A DNA stretch of 64,000 nt from Gonatopus flavifemur (taxonomy: Eukaryota; Arthropoda; Insecta; Hymenoptera; Dryinidae), in assembly GCA_018340375.1 (NCBI GenBank), contig JAFFJZ010000003.1, forward strand, positions 28,520,001-28,584,000, in the 5' to 3' direction. Position 1 is the first letter of the stretch; every line of letters starts with the position of its first letter. Positions 1 through 12,600 of this stretch are shown here, piece after piece. The position numbers and the translations under genes were made by a program. The notes beneath the pieces were generated by a model. That model saw only the letters and a program-made list of their open reading frames with translations. It did not search any database and was not told the DNA's origin.

Positions 1-198
1 CAATTTATTCATAAACAATGTTCTTATGCATGCGTTTCACATGAAAATTCGTTTCTCGATGCTATGCCAAGATCTCATCGGCAACCATATCCCCCATGGT
101 TTCATCATGGGCTCTAATGGGTTGATGCCATACCTGTAAGGGATGGACACATGAACTTTGTGCAGATCTTACGGACGACTTATATTATTATTGCAATA

Positions 199-682
199 CA
201 GGGTGTCCCAGAATTCGCGGACCGGATTTTACAGGTATATTCTGCAGCCAAAATGCAATAATTTCCCGTTTGGAAAAAAATTTTTTCGACGCTCAGTTTT
301 GGGAAAATGAGCATTTTTAGATTTTTTTTCAAATCCTCATCATTCAGAAACACTGTATGCTACATACTTGAGCTGAACACCATTCGCTGTATTGGAAAAC
401 GGCAGATTTGTAGTGGAAAAATTCAATTATTTTATCATTGATAGTTCCGGAGCTAGAGCGATTTGAAGTTGCTGAATTATGATTGGTTGAAGACTAAAAA
501 ATTTCAAATCGCTTGAAATGAATCGCTGTTTTTGAATGATTTGGATTTGAAAAAAAGAAATCTAAAAATGCTCATATCTCCAAAACTAAGGGTCGAAAAA
601 ATTCTTTTCAAACAGAAAATTATTGCATTTTGGCTGCAGAATATACCTGTGGAATCCGGTCCGCGAATTCTGAGACACCCTA
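199..682. mobile_element. TIR element (CAGGGTGTCCCA ends), 484 bp
   Basis: The two ends are inverted copies of each other over about 65 bp. The left end reads CAGGGTGTCCCAGAATTCGC and continues through ATATTCTGCAGCCAAAATGC; the right end is the reverse complement with a few mismatches. TA flanks both sides (197-198 and 683-684), the target duplication expected for Tc1/mariner-type elements. No transposase is encoded, so this is a non-autonomous element. The superfamily is inferred from the TA flank and general look of the ends. Confidence 0.8.
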
Positions 683-805
683 TATATGTAAATTATCCAG
701 TCCACAGCCTAAGTGAGAGTTGAACAAACCATATTGAATGTTTAAAACAAATAATTTAGTTATCAAAAATATGTTCTCGTTTTAATTTACCGGTTTTTGG
801 ATAGT

Positions 806-1014
806 GGGCCATACTACCCAACACCGAAACATTTTCCAAAAATTCATCTATAAACTAAAATTGTTCATTTCACTAATGACAATTTCTTCCTTCAGGATGT
901 ATGTGAGAAAAATACTCCAAAAAATTGTATCCTATACTGTAGCGACATTCTTTCACTCTGGAGTGATTTGATCTAAGTTTTCCCTCAAGAGGGCCATACC
1001 ACCCGCCGTTCCTC
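806..1014 (+). repeat. GGGCCATAC-ACCC motif repeats (two copies)
   Basis: The motif GGGCCATACNACCC occurs at 806-819 and again at 991-1004, the second followed by GCCGTTCC. Two more copies lie side by side at 8526-8565. All are in direct orientation. They may be ends or internal parts of a dispersed repeat, but I see no inverted ends or target duplication. Confidence 0.4.
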
Positions 1015-1559
1015 TATTTCGATTCATAAGATCGTGAGATTATCGTAATCTGTCATTGCAATTAAATTCATTTTTTATTGTCATCATTATCAACATGACT
1101 GCTTCACGATAGCGCCATCTACAACTCTTTACTCATCAAGTTACCAGTGGTACCTGTTACCACGTCAAACAAGGAATTGGCGTAGAATAAAATCAACCGA
1201 TTGGTGATTTGTTTATCACCAAGCTGCTTGGTTCTAGATCTCCGACTTCGTGATGGAATAATATCACCGAGATTTGAGATTTATGTTCTCCGATTTTGTT
1301 TTGTTTTTTTCGCATTTTTTTTTTGTTATGTTGGAATTTAATTATTTGCTCACTGAAATTTTCCCACCACTTCGTCATTCCTGGCAGGAAAAATTCCCAG
1401 TCTTTATATTAAAAGTGTCCTGATTGAGATTTTGAATAATAATTGTAATTGTAGCAAATAAAATTGATACTTGAGGTTTTTCGAAGACTTATTCCCTTGT
1501 GTATTCTAAATATGAAGCATATGGTAACCCAAGTAACCTAAGCTGGCCTTCCAGCACGT

Positions 1560-1640
1560 CGCGCTATAGCTCATCGGTTAGATCTTAGGTTTCAGTTGGT
1601 AGGCAGGTAGAAAAGTGTAGGTTCGAATCCCGTGGGGTAG
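1560..1640 (+). repeat. tRNA-like SINE head or tRNA pseudogene
   Basis: A pol III box A-like sequence (TAGCTCATCGG, 1567-1577) is followed by a perfect box B (GGTTCGAATCC, 1620-1630). The boxes are 53 bp apart, longer than in an intronless tRNA, and the T-arm stem does not pair well, so this is not a functional tRNA gene. A tRNA-derived SINE head is the simplest reading. The sequence after 1640 has no clear SINE tail. A similar box A/box B arrangement lies at 20724-20797. Confidence 0.4.
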
Positions 1641-2130
1641 ATATGACTTTCTGTCGATCCACATGAACAATCAAGTTTCTCAATCGTCTTGAAACACAAG
1701 GACCATGCAAAATCACTTTGTGTGAGCAATTTTTCTTTAATGTTCATGAATATTTCCAGCATTAATTTCCCAATACATGTCCTGGAGAAGTCCAGTTCGT
1801 GTACTGAAAAATTCCAGTACTGAGGCTCAGAAAATTTCCAGTTCTGATGTTGAGATTCCATAAGATTCGTACTGAATCTTTGCGGTACAAATATGCTAAA
1901 ATTTTCCGGTGAAATTCTTTTACAGTGCACTACAACAAAATTTCGTAGATTTTTTTTACAGTGATGGAGAGATTGAGAGAAATCCCAAAGAGATTCAAGG
2001 AGATTTCTTTTATCAGGAACAGTATAATAACTGTAGCAAATCTACTTCAGCAAGGAAAAAAAGAAGAAGCAGAAAGAGGAGATGATAATTCGTAGGAAAT
2101 AAGGAAACATTGTGATGTATCCGATTCGTA

Positions 2131-2312
2131 CACGGTAAAAAGTCCGACCGAATGTGGTTGCATCTTACTTGAAAATGTGACTGACATCCAGTCTTTTCCA
2201 TTGTATCGGCATTCGTTTTTAGCGTTGACTTTCATTAAAACAGAGCTAGTTTTGGTTGCATCTTAAAATCAGTCAATTCTCACGATGGAAGTAAGTTTCG
2301 CTCTTTACAGTG
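2131..2312. mobile_element. Short MITE, CAC(G/T)GTAAA ends
   Basis: The left end is CACGGTAAAAAG; the right end read in reverse is CACTGTAAAGAG. TA flanks both sides (2129-2130 and 2313-2314). The inverted repeat covers only about 15 bp. It is 182 bp long with no coding content, and belongs to the CACNG-A-run group described at several places in this window. Confidence 0.55.
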
Positions 2313-2399
2313 TATTGTTCCTGCAAGTTAAGTTCTCAACGAGTAATGATCATCTTACAGAAATGCATGAGGTAGCTCGGCTCAAAGATGATTATGTCT

Positions 2400-4353
2400 T
2401 CACCAACCATGAAGTGCTTGATATTATTTCATAGTAGGAAAATCGATAGAAATTCAGGTACTCCACTCTGGTATTCTCACTTATACTCCATCGATGTTAA
2501 TTATAAATTGGTACGCCAGATGCTTGTCAAGATGGAACAAGGCATTTAATGAAATTTTTCAGCTTGGAAATTTGAAATATCATTCCTTATATATATTCCT
2601 TTTTTAATTCCCTAATCGAAATCCACTAATCATGTCTAGGGAATCGTTCGCTTAATCAATTCTCCTTCAATTCCTCTGTTCAGTACAATTTTAGTCTTCG
2701 TTTATAAACTTATGAATCAATTTTCGAGTTATGCATAGTGAAATCTTTTAAGAATTCTCTCTACATTTATCGAATAACAAGAAAAATTCTACAGATTTAT
2801 ACATGACGGTTTGCGTAATTTCAGTAACAATGTCTCGAATATAAACTGCGTTTCGCGTATGTTGCGTGATGATACATGCGGTACTCTGCAAAGAAAGATG
2901 GGTTTGTAAAACACAACAACCCTCGTGGCGTTGCTGATACCAGAGAAACATATAGAGATAATTCATTCACCTCTTTTTCGTATTTTAACTAATTCTTCTT
3001 GAATTCAAACAAACTCTTTAAATTTCTCTCCTCAAATTCGAAGAACATCCACGAACGTTGAACCTCAGAACATTGTCAATGATCCTAATTAATAACTACA
3101 TGAGCGCGAACGGTTCATCAACAAAGAATTGAACAATATTGAAAAGCGAAATTTCGAATTCTCGTATAAATGCAGAGTACCATAATTGTGTTATAATATC
3201 ATACTTCCCGTAGCGAAGGAGTGTTTGTACGAAGTGTATGTCGTGCTTGCCATCTCTAATAGATTTGGAGTAATTTTTCATGCTCCGCGATACAGAAAGT
3301 AATGATTTAGTCGAAGAATTCATAGCTGAAAAGCAAAAAGCTGGAACAGAAAGAATAATATTTATGTAAAGACTCGTTCGTGAAAACTCGTTCTCGTGAG
3401 GGGAATTGTCAAACTTTTTCACGATTCTGCGAATAACAACCCCTCTTTTCCTTCTCAATCATATATAATCGAGTGACAGAGGAGTCGGAAAACACTAGTC
3501 ATGGTAATAGCTCGCGTATGCTTCATTTTCGAACCTTTCGGTATCTTTTTGACAGATTCAACGTATTCGTAATAAATTGAATAATATTGATTGTGAAAAA
3601 TGTATTCGTATGGTATATAGAGTAGAATAATATCCCAACAAAAACAGAGAGAACTGGATACGTATCCACTTTGCTTATAGGGAGATTTTATTATATCACT
3701 TTTCCTCGCCATCGAGACACATCCTCCGTTATAAAGATGCTTTGCAAACGCAAGATTTGGGGCGAACGTCAAAAACAGAGACATAAAGCTTCCGCGTGTT
3801 AACCCCTGTTTTCGGCATATTTATTACAAGAATAATTCACTGAGGGATGAAAATGTCCATGGACCGGGGAGAAAGAATTCATATCAGGAATCTACAGAGA
3901 GCTGTGAAATTTTATGAATTAGAATTAAACCTTCTAAGTGTAACATGGGAGAATTCTAAATAAAGTGTAAGAAGTTTTACTTGGAGATGTTGTTTTTGTC
4001 AACAAATGTAAGCTTCACTCTCAAAGGAACAAAATAAATTCTGTGTGGGAGATGAAATATATATATGTACGGGTGTGCGTGTCTGAGTTTATAATATATA
4101 CACAAATTTACGTTGCAGAGGGACCTCAAGGTGCGAGGAATGCACTTACCCTAGTTTTAGAGGAAGATAACACGTGTAAGATAAGAGATGGTTTACATTG
4201 CAAAGATATAGAGAATTATCGTCAATCCAATCTATTCATTGTTATTGCAGATAATTATATCATAACATTTGGATTAGATTAATTCTGAATTGAAGATCGA
4301 ATTCGAGGGTTTGAGAGGAAATGCATTGTTACATCAAAATCATCATCATGGAT
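2400..4353. other. No gene or repeat recognised
   Basis: AT-rich sequence with only short chance reading frames of up to about 120 codons. I recognise no protein, RNA or transposon end here. Confidence 0.5.
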
Positions 4354-4355
4354 TA

Positions 4356-6227
4356 CACTGTGAAAAGATTACATTGATGGTCAACAAATATCAGTTCGAT
4401 TTCCGACCTGATATAACATGACATGAAGGGTAATCTATTTTATGCACACACAATATAATATATCAATAGTTGATTGATGATTTATCACAGATTAATGTAA
4501 TAGATTATGAATTACATCATATTTTTATCAATTACTCATATTCATGTATAATGGATGATCAGTTCCCTATCAATATTTCAAATTAAGCATTAAGACAATA
4601 GATTATCTCCAATGTTACACTGAGAGAAAGAAACAATAATTTTCATTCAAAATATGGATGAAAAATTAATATTCTTGTTTCCAAAACAGAGACATCGCGG
4701 ACCAAGTCTGAAAATTACAGTCAAAATAGTAGTAATCTGAATTTCTTACCACAGAATTTATAATACAGGATTTCTATTAGAAGAAGATTAACATTTTGCA
4801 ATTGTAGATAGCAATTCTTATTCAATTGAGTCAACTTCAGAGGGTTGAGATCTTGAAATCGAAGATTGTAATTTTTATTTCATCATAGGGATTCAGAAAA
4901 TAATGTAAAAAAGAGGACTTGATGTAGTTATTCTACTGGAATCTGATCAATCGCAAATTCACATTAGCTTACAGACAACGCTTCAACACCTACTTAGTAT
5001 ACCATATTCACGGATTCAAAGTCTTACAAACTATACGTTTTCCAATTATACTATTCAATTAACTTGTATCATTGACGGAATTTGGACACTTACATTTCGT
5101 AGAAAATTCTGCTTCAAAGGGAGACACGAACTCTGGTTTCACGCAAGTAATTGAAAGATAACACGCGAATCGCTGAGCCATTCGAAGGCATTCAAACATC
5201 AGAAGAAGCGAGTCAAATGTTGCGCCAACTTTTTCCATAAGTTATGCATTTACGGGAAATTTCAACTGCATAACAATGAAATCCACCAGTCTCTAAATAT
5301 AAGTTTTAATCTTTTACTGGTTCTTGGCGAGTATAAGAGGGGTTCAAAAGTGATAACCTACAAATATCAAAATCAAAATTTTCTAATACCTGCAAACCAA
5401 GAGGAAATCTAATTTTGTATTTGAAGTTCAATGTTAGGTGTGCAAGTTCCTGAAATAATCACCTATTTCAAATTCGGATTTATCAAGTGATTGATGAAAA
5501 AAATCAACGCAAATTTTACCCGCTTCTTCTGATAAAGTGTCCTTAACTATTTTTCAGAACAGAATATTTATAATAACCTGAGATATAACATTTTCCAATA
5601 CATTCAGCGATTACAAGCGAAAGAGAATTGATTCATTACGTCTCCAATGTCTTCTAACTCTTCCATTTTTGTCATATGTGGATTTCGCCGGTAACAAGTC
5701 GAAAACAATAAACTACGATTGAGCACCATGTGACGCATTAAACATTTTGTTGCGCTCATTTTGAATGGAATCTGTGATTCAATCGATCACACGCGAGTTA
5801 CTGAAAATCACAATCTATGATAATGAATTGTGTTGAAAATACTGTTAATAATGAAACATCGGAAATGTGATAAAAAATTACAGTTTAAGCGCTCAAATTC
5901 TAAATATCCTTTATTCAAAGAATGGTTGGGATCAATACAATATTTTTGATTGGAACTAGTGATTTATTGGATTCATTTATATATTTTTCAATAAATATGA
6001 ATATTCTAATCATAGATTGTAATTTATATAAACGATGTTTACTATCTTCAAACATCTTATATTGATTTCGTAGACTTTTGTTGATGATTGTCTATTTTTT
6101 ACAGCGATATCCTCGTTAGGTGAATAAAGATTGTAATTTTTGTTCTGTTTTTCTCTCAGTGTATGCTATATTAGGTCGGATTTCAAATCGATATATGGCA
6201 ACTGTCAACGTAACTCTTTTTACAGTG
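4356..6227. mobile_element. Outer MITE interrupted by a second element
   Basis: The left end (CACTGTGAAAAGATTAC from 4356) and the right end (reverse complement CACTGTAAAAAGAGTTAC, ending 6227) match imperfectly over about 60 bp, including a shared TCCGACCT-ATATA stretch. TA lies on both outer sides (4354-4355 and 6228-6229). Removing the inner element at 4618-6161 leaves a host of about 328 bp, a normal MITE size. Confidence 0.65.
4618..6161. mobile_element. Inner element, CACTGAGAGAAA ends, 1544 bp
   Basis: The left end is CACTGAGAGAAAGAAACAAT and the right end in reverse is CACTGAGAGAAAAACAGAAC, with TA on both sides (4616-4617 and 6162-6163). It sits inside the MITE at 4356-6227. No long reading frame is present, so it is non-autonomous; its length leaves room for further insertions that I could not delimit. 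Confidence 0.6.
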
Positions 6228-6229
6228 TA

Positions 6230-7704
6230 GTAGAAGAGTAGATTTTTCATGAAGAATTCAAGAAAAAAATTTGGTCACCTTACATCTTTTTATATTGAAA
6301 TTCTCCTCTCTTTCGCTGGGATTCTTTTTCCACAAGAATCATCGAAATTTTCGGCAGACATGCATCGTGTTAAAAATCAAGGATACGCAACTCACTCGTT
6401 GCTTTACACGAAGAGAGACATGTTCCTGCTGTTTCTTAAAGCCTCAGACACGCGCATTGATCAACACTGTCTTCACATAAATCTTGAGTTAATTCGATAG
6501 TGCAAGAAGCTTCTTCCGACTACGCAATGAAGTATGATACTTTCCAAGACCCATTAATTCAAGCAATAAAGTAATATTCAACGTCCTCTCATTGAAATGT
6601 TCTCCCACGTATCTAGCGTGAATTATTCCCTAACGATTAACATGAGGTATAGAATTCCTGAACGTTGGATGAATACGGTTTGAGTTATGGAATTTACAAA
6701 AAAAAGTATGGTTTAGGAGTTTCGAGTGTTCTGAATAGTTTTACTCGCGTCCGAAACTTGTTCGAGAATGACGTGGGAAATATCCCAAAATTTCACCGGA
6801 ACGAACATTTATTCCGAGTGTCTTCCCAACGGATTTATTTTGATCTGCACAGTGACATGGAGTCCGTGAAAATATGATGGACAGTACATATTTTTGTTGA
6901 AATACAAAACTTGTTACGATCCATCAAGCGAAATGATATTCAATGAAAAGAAGAATCAAATGACTTGCGTGATACGTATATCCTTGAATATCAAAATTAT
7001 CAACGAGGCTGTTGTATTTGAGTCGTATTTTTATTTTAAAGAAATTGAAAGGTGATTATTACTCACCGTGGATAACAGTGAAACCTTGTCGGGAAGCTCA
7101 TTAGTCTTCTATGTTGCAATTTCTCCTACAAACCTCCACGAATATCCCATAAGTTCAAGTAAGATTGCCTTCAACACTTTCGAGTTATGTAAGAAAATAT
7201 TATGGTATTACATAAATCATTCAGTTCTCACCATATGTGGCTACAACAAATTAGCGAGTTTAAACCCAACTACGTGGTCTGACTGCGACGTGATCGTTAC
7301 TACTTGCCCGACTTAGAACATCTGTTACCACTTTTAGGATTTATACAATGTTTTCGTCCTACTACCATTTCTTGAGATCTATTATACCGGGGAAATAGGC
7401 AACACTGGATTATTATTTTTCGAATCGTTGTTCCATTATGAACTCACATAAGTTCCATCAACGAACATCCCAAAATTTATATTACTCCCTCAAAGTGGGT
7501 GTAGTTCCTTCTTTACATCGCAGTTCAACTTTACTGCAGTACTTTGTGGCTGTTTTGTGCCTCTATTCAAACATACGGGGAAAAGCATACGGTAACGGTT
7601 ACCATGAAGAATAGTAATTTGGTGACAGGTATTTCAAAATTTTAATAAGTCCCATTCAGAATCGAAGAGAGTAGGATAAACTGTGTACGTTGCCATGGAA
7701 ACGA
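6230..7704. other. No gene or repeat recognised
   Basis: Ordinary AT-rich sequence. Reading frames here are at most about 83 codons and look like chance. Confidence 0.5.
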
Positions 7705-7706
7705 TA

Positions 7707-7964
7707 CCCTAGTAGAAATTTGATCAGTCATTTCCTATTTTTAATATGGTATTGATCAGGTTAGAATCCGGAAACCGTGGAAAAGGAAATCTAATGAGGC
7801 CCTTACAAGGGACTTACCTGATTTTCCTAATAGGATTCAAATAGAGCTGTAACGCAGGGATACCACAGGGTTCGGATGAGATTTCCATAAAATCGAGCGA
7901 TATGGGGAAATCAGGCATGCCTCGTCAGGCCCTGGTATTTTCCCATCCAGCATTCCTACTAGGG
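7707..7964. mobile_element. MITE with CCCTAGTAG ends, 258 bp
   Basis: The left end is CCCTAGTAGAAAT and the right end in reverse is CCCTAGTAGGAAT. TA flanks both sides (7705-7706 and 7965-7966), consistent with a Tc1/mariner-type MITE. A shortened relative lies at 9514-9633. Confidence 0.75.
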
Positions 7965-8525
7965 TAGTTCAACATTGTAATGATCGCCAAATCGCGAGTC
8001 ATCCCTCACTTCCTACTTTGAAGACACGATAAGACCCAGTAAACCCATCTTACTGAACTTTGAATCGTTTATTGAAACGAATTAGCAATCGAATCACGGA
8101 AGACTCAACTGTTGTTGAAGACCAAAAATTTTGCAGTACTCCTTTGAGCGATGTTTGCAGTTCTGAGGAGTTGATTTGGAAAGTTAAATGACGAAGTTTT
8201 GCGAGTTTGCGTTTTCGTTTCGTTTCTACAAACGATTCAAATTTCAGCAACATGTGAACCCTGAGTTCTTAAAGATGAATATAAGATATCCGATGAAGAG
8301 TCTAAAAGATGTCTTATAGATGCTTGTACAAGATATCTGAAATATATATGAAAAATCTATTGCATCGCAAATCTTGAAGAACAAGTGGAAAGAAGAATTT
8401 AGATTTCCCTCAACACACTGTATTGACAGCAATGAAGTTCCTGCACATGACAGACAGAAACAATCTCTTCGTGACGAAAAGTGTGTAGTGCTGTCACCTA
8501 GCGTCAGATCCCGGAAACACGTGGT

Positions 8526-8565
8526 GGGCCATACCGACCGCCAGGCCATACTACCCGCCGTTCCC
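8526..8565 (+). repeat. Two adjacent GGCCATAC-ACC(G/C)-CC motifs
   Basis: Two neighbouring copies of the motif also seen at 806 and 991; the second reads GGCCATACTACCCGCCGTTCC. The nature of the repeat family is unknown. Confidence 0.35.
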
Positions 8566-9103
8566 CTAATTCTTCAAGTTTTTCTGAAAATAATCATCTC
8601 AGATATGTTTTAGAAATGTCATGATCACTTGAAGTTGACTCAACTTATCCCGTGATGAATTAATGGCAAGAGATCAAATGGTATTGTTTTACCGACGATC
8701 ATAGCCTATTTGTATTCCAATATATACTAGTTAATTCATGAAATTACTTTTTTTTATTATTCTGTTTTCCCATTTGATAGAGCATGAACCTAAATTATTC
8801 AAAGATATATGAAAATTCCTATATGGCTGAACTCATCAGATGAACATTTCACATTTCAAATGTATAATAAAAATTCAATATGTACTGTCAACACAATTCC
8901 AGTATACCAGTTATAACAACATCCTTTGCATCGTATAGTAGATTCATCGTATAGAAGTCAAATTCATATAAATTCTAAAAGTCTGCTATATTCATTCAGT
9001 ATCATAGGAGAGCGACAAGAGAACACAAAGATCTAAGATCGACTCATTTAGGAATTCCTTGATTTTGAGTCAGAATCTCAAAATTTTTCATATCTGGGAT
9101 TGT

Positions 9104-9228
9104 TTTATAACCGAGACTATCTACAAGATCATTACCAAGACTATGCGAGATTCTTCGCGAGACTATTCACGAGACTGTTTGCGAGACTATGCGAGATCGT
9201 GTGCGAGATACTGGATTTCGGCGCGAGA
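9104..9228 (+). repeat. Degenerate 12-bp minisatellite (CGAGACTATTNG)
   Basis: Successive blocks such as CGAGATTCTTCG, CGAGACTATTCA and CGAGACTGTTTG follow one another in about 12-bp steps. The run in one frame would read as an Arg-Asp-rich peptide (RDYSRDCLRDYAR), but nothing suggests it is translated. Confidence 0.6.
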
Positions 9229-9513
9229 CGCTCCTTCAAATAATGGTCGCATATCCTAAGGAGGTATCGAGACACGTGGGCTGCATATTCCAAAGATCAA
9301 AACAAGCACGTCATTCCACCGCCTGGAGTTAAACGTATTCTCGACATCCAATATTACGAGGAGGATCACGCATTTTGAATGGTGATTCAAGCAGTCCTCC
9401 GTGTGCTGCATCGCCTCAACAATTCCATAGAATTTTTTTTAATAATTGGGATATTTGTAGTCGGAACAGAAATGCTACAATTCTTGTAAATGTATTTTCG
9501 ACCGATCCAACTT

Positions 9514-9633
9514 TCCTAGTATAAATTATTTTAGTTATTCTTCAGGTCATTATAAAGCCTCATCAGGCACTTACGAGGGACTTGCAAGGCCTAGTCATGG
9601 CCTGGAGAATAACTAGGATAATTTCTACTAGGG
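9514..9633. mobile_element. Short CCCTAGTAG-family MITE
   Basis: Arms of about 33 bp pair across 120 bp. The right end in reverse is CCCTAGTAGAAATTATC and the left end is TCCTAGTATAAATTATT. Related to 7707-7964. The left end and target site are degraded, so no TA pair survives. Confidence 0.6.
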
Positions 9634-9639
9634 TTCAAT

Positions 9640-12600
9640 ATTAAATCTGTATACTAGCTTCATTATACAGTATTGGGAATACCCCTCCTGAGAGACATTC
9701 ACTTCATTTTTCCTCCAATTTTCCAGGGAAAAAATGAAGTGTTTTGATCAGAATGGTATAAACTTTCCTCAGGGTGACATCGACGAAAAGAACTTCAAAC
9801 GAGTGGGTGATTCGTGACGGAAACATCAGTGAGAAATTCTTGAAAATCAGCGAAGCTAAATGATGATGAATAATTCACTCATATAGAGAGAAGAGGAAGA
9901 CAAATATTCATAATTTCTTGAAGAAGGATTGTGATCTGTACAGGACACGATCTCTTAATTCCAGTCTTAGAATATCAAGAAGTCTAGAAATTCTGTCCTC
10001 TTTCCATACGTAGATCTATCATTTTGATTGATTTCGTTCTTGTCTTGAAATATCGAAAATATCACGAGACAAGAAATTGTCCTCCCAAATTCTCGTAGAG
10101 AAATGAAAATGTGCATAATCCATGATCCTCGTTTCGTCATATTCCTTGTACTCATTTTATAGTTCTCAGTGCGAAACATTGACACTTCTATCCAGTTGTT
10201 CACGAATACTTCGTATCCTTTACAGAATTCGTTGGAAAATGAACCATTTGTTCGGTGAAAGCACATACCCCGTCCTAGATTCGAAAACAAAATTTTTCCT
10301 CTATTTATTCATATGTTATTCAGAATCCTCAATGAAGCATCGTATGCTTTTATGAACGCACAAAGATGATTTATGTTCGTGTATCGTAAACAATACTCCT
10401 GTGGATTCGCTGACGCAACATAGTCGTTCGTTCATGTGCGCACGAACCACATTCTCATGTAATTCCGTCCATTTCTGTTTGCCTTCATCCATCCCGTGTT
10501 TATCGTAGTTCATTTTATTACGTTAAACAAACCCAGTTTCGTAGCAAAAATTTCAACACGATTTGATATAGAACGAAGTATAGAATTACCTGTTCCCGTA
10601 ATAGTGCTGGATTAATCGAATGTCTGCTCAAATTACTCGTATTCTGTGGATAGATAGATGAAGCACTTGAAATTTTCATTTACCCGTACAAGAGAGATGT
10701 GAGTATAGTCCTTTAGGGAATTATGGTTCGCTTAGATATCGAAAGTACGTGTGGAATCAATGTTTATTAAATGTGATCCGTTGGTATCTAATACTCACGA
10801 GATCGATAATTTTGAATTGATGTAGTTTGATACATAGTTTGTATTTCGATAGCATAGTTTATGCAAAGTTCAGCGTTCACGAGTCGATGTTGGGACAAAA
10901 CACTATTTACCTTCTCGAATTCCTTAGCGGAATGACCGAGGATTTCTTATCGCATCTAGGAGAGATGAAGGAAGGTGTTTGTTTCCAAAGCTACGACCTC
11001 GCTACGCGTGTCGTATGAGGACCAAAAGTATGTTCTGTGAATACCTAGAGTGACGACAAGTAAGATGAGATACGTATAGAATTTCACGCCTTTGGCGTGA
11101 TCCTTTTGATCCTTTTTGGACATTAATTGAAAATCGTTATATCATTCCAAGGTGCATTCTGACCATAGTTCCAAATTCAATTTACTGAATCAATGTTAAG
11201 TTGATGCTCAGTTCTCATTCTTGGTCAGATAGTTTAATTGAGTTCTCTGGTTTAATTAAGTTTTCAAGAAGATTTTTCACATCGTATCTATATCGTTTCT
11301 GAGGACCTCCTCTTGGATGTCAATATTCTCTTATCCAGCGTCGTTGAAAGTTCATTACATCAGGTAATTTTGTCATCGAACGTTGCCATCTTCAGCGTTG
11401 TAAAATCGACAGATTGGCGGAGAGATAAGTGCTCAATATGCAGGAAATAAATATAGACATAGGCAGTGGTTAGAGGAGAATGTGGAGGATGAAAGAGGAT
11501 CGGCGAATTCAATACGTACGACATCCTAGGGGCGTTATAATCGTGTGGTATCGATCAGCCGGCCGCTCGCTCGTCGTTCTCCTATGACGCAGTATGCTTC
11601 AAGGGATTTCGAATTCGACCAATCACAAAATACGTCAGTTTGATCGACTCCCTCCATCTCCGTCTCCCTTTTCCACACTATTTTCAAAACTCTTCTCTGA
11701 TCATTTTTTTCCGTTTGAATATGTCATTTTTTTTTTTTAATATCGGGTACTCGAAATTTCTCTTTTTCTCCGAGAGATCAAGTTTCAATCGGTCGCCTCC
11801 TTCAATCGAGAGCTTTGTCTTCGTTCGATTTTTATCGCTAATAATTGAATCAGGGGATGATTTTCCTGAAGCGTGAGAACATCCATCCACTTCTCTTTCT
11901 CTGGATTTGATAAACAGTGAGTTGTGCTCTATGGTATCCTTCGCACAAGTAGCAATCGAGCTACTTGAATTCATGAATCAAAGAATGGAAAATTTATTCA
12001 TCCATACCGATGATTGCAAGAGAAAACCTGAATCATCTAATTTATGAAACGAATCTTCTTGATAGCGTTCCGCAGAATAAACGTTCGTGGGTAGGAAGAT
12101 GTAATGATTATGACGAAGGATGATGAGTCTGAGAGTCTGAATTGTATTCGTTAATTCACAAATGAAAAAAGATACGAGAGATCATCGAATCACCTATAAC
12201 AAAAAACATATTGAACAAAAAGCGTAGCTCTCTTCGTACGTTTTTAGGGGAAACATGAACGAGTGCGATGATTCATATTTGTAATCTCGAGAACAATATA
12301 AGAAGAATGATTTAATCAAAGGGATGAATCGAATAATTCTAAGGGGAACGATTTAATTCTTCACACAGACGAATCATCTACAACGTAATAACTTGTAACT
12401 CATCATCTCACTGCTTATTATCGCAAAAATAAACGTATGTGGACATTCCATATCAATCTACGAAATACATTCGACAATTCATACGATGTATCAACTAGGA
12501 AAATCTAGAAAATTGGAGTTTTCATTCGTTATGTATCTTAATCAAAACTGAATCCCTTGGATATTCATCATTTGGCGATTCCTATATCCTCCACAATGAG

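Noticed and set aside
1560..1640. Functional tRNA gene
   Set aside because: Box A to box B spacing is too long and the T-stem does not pair; a SINE head or pseudogene is more likely.
11520..11600. CpG-like promoter of a host gene
   Set aside because: Only a short GC-richer patch; no core promoter motif or downstream coding exon could be supported.
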